Part shown: positions 63,745 through 64,000 of the stretch, piece after piece
Position numbering within the stretch: the first letter of the stretch is position 1
Layout: each line of letters begins with the position of its first letter
NCBI GenBank assembly: GCA_032622095.1
Contig: CP136062.1
Span: 227,740,578-227,804,577, forward strand
Origin: Siphonodentalium dalli
Taxonomy: Eukaryota; Mollusca; Scaphopoda; Gadilida; Siphonodentaliidae
Direction: 5' to 3'
DNA length: 64,000 bases
Made by a program: the position numbers and the translations under genes
Notes under the pieces: model-generated
Seen by the model: the letters and a program-made list of their open reading frames with translations, nothing else
Databases searched by the model: none
What the model was told of the DNA's origin: nothing

Positions 63745-63935
63745 CGCTCTATACACATGTAATACGGCATGTATACGCCGCATATATTATAATACGGTAT
63801 ATAATATATGCCGTATTATATGCGGCGTATACATGTCGTATATTACACGCCGCAATTAAGTCCACCACAACGTACTTACGCCCTATAATGTGATGTATAT
63901 TCTCTGTAATGCGGCGTAATTACGTCTCAGTACGT
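63745..63935. repeat. Palindromic GCGTATACGCCG / TAATACGG cluster
   Basis: TAATACGGCATGTATACGCC and inverses such as GCCGTATTATATGCGGCGTA alternate, forming nested palindromes. It probably belongs to the end of the adjacent inverted repeat. Confidence 0.75.
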
Positions 63936-64000
63936 ATATGGCCTATATATATAGCTTATCGTGGTTCTCATATTCGACCCAGATGTTTGCCACATACCAA

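Overview
The window looks like eukaryotic, intron-rich, AT-rich animal DNA, most likely from a marine mollusc and plausibly a bivalve. That is an inference from three things: an HSPA12-type HSP70 gene (a family expanded in bivalves), C-type lectin/EGF exons, and dense non-LTR, Ty3-like and small inverted-repeat elements among long minisatellites. Genes are split into short exons, so most long open frames are not genes. I saw no tRNA, rRNA or CRISPR array.

Layout. 0.7-4.6 kb: a decayed Ty3/gypsy-like body (gag, protease with a lost catalytic Asp, integrase tail) flanked by ~630-bp repeats in INVERTED orientation. 4.6-7.1 kb: degenerate tandem repeats and a TA-flanked MITE. 7.1-17.0 kb, plus strand: a complete four-exon HSPA12-like gene (583 aa) whose first intron holds about 104 copies of a 26-bp repeat. 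17-21.4 kb: MITEs, perfect hairpins and a dead LINE fragment. 21.5-22.2 kb, minus strand: last exon of a Thr-rich, mucin-like, single-pass membrane protein. 22-28.9 kb: MITEs and minisatellites.

28.9-45.2 kb, minus strand: exons of a secreted or cell-surface protein with a C-type lectin-like domain and an EGF-like domain. Its introns hold a nearly intact LINE reverse transcriptase, a 3.65-kb array of 37-bp repeats and many MITEs. Directly upstream of the first visible lectin exon, the 3' splice site and the first codons of that exon have been amplified into about 11 tandem decoy copies.

46.2-59.0 kb: a very large inverted repeat. Each ~6.2-kb arm is a copy of one element with terminal repeats starting TAGTCGGATTCCTTATGTC. 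It carries a truncated LINE, a nested 1.16-kb TIR element rich in the palindrome TTTCGTGGCCACGAAA, and a small ORF behind a TATA box. The arms differ by scattered substitutions and a ~231-bp indel, and a 248-268-bp centre separates them. 59-64 kb: two minus-strand terminal exons of unidentified genes, then degenerate minisatellites and palindromic AT-rich repeats.

Functional reading: HSPA12-like proteins and C-type lectin/EGF proteins fit stress and innate-recognition functions. Nothing in the sequence shows that these genes are co-regulated. Mobile and tandem repeats dominate the window.
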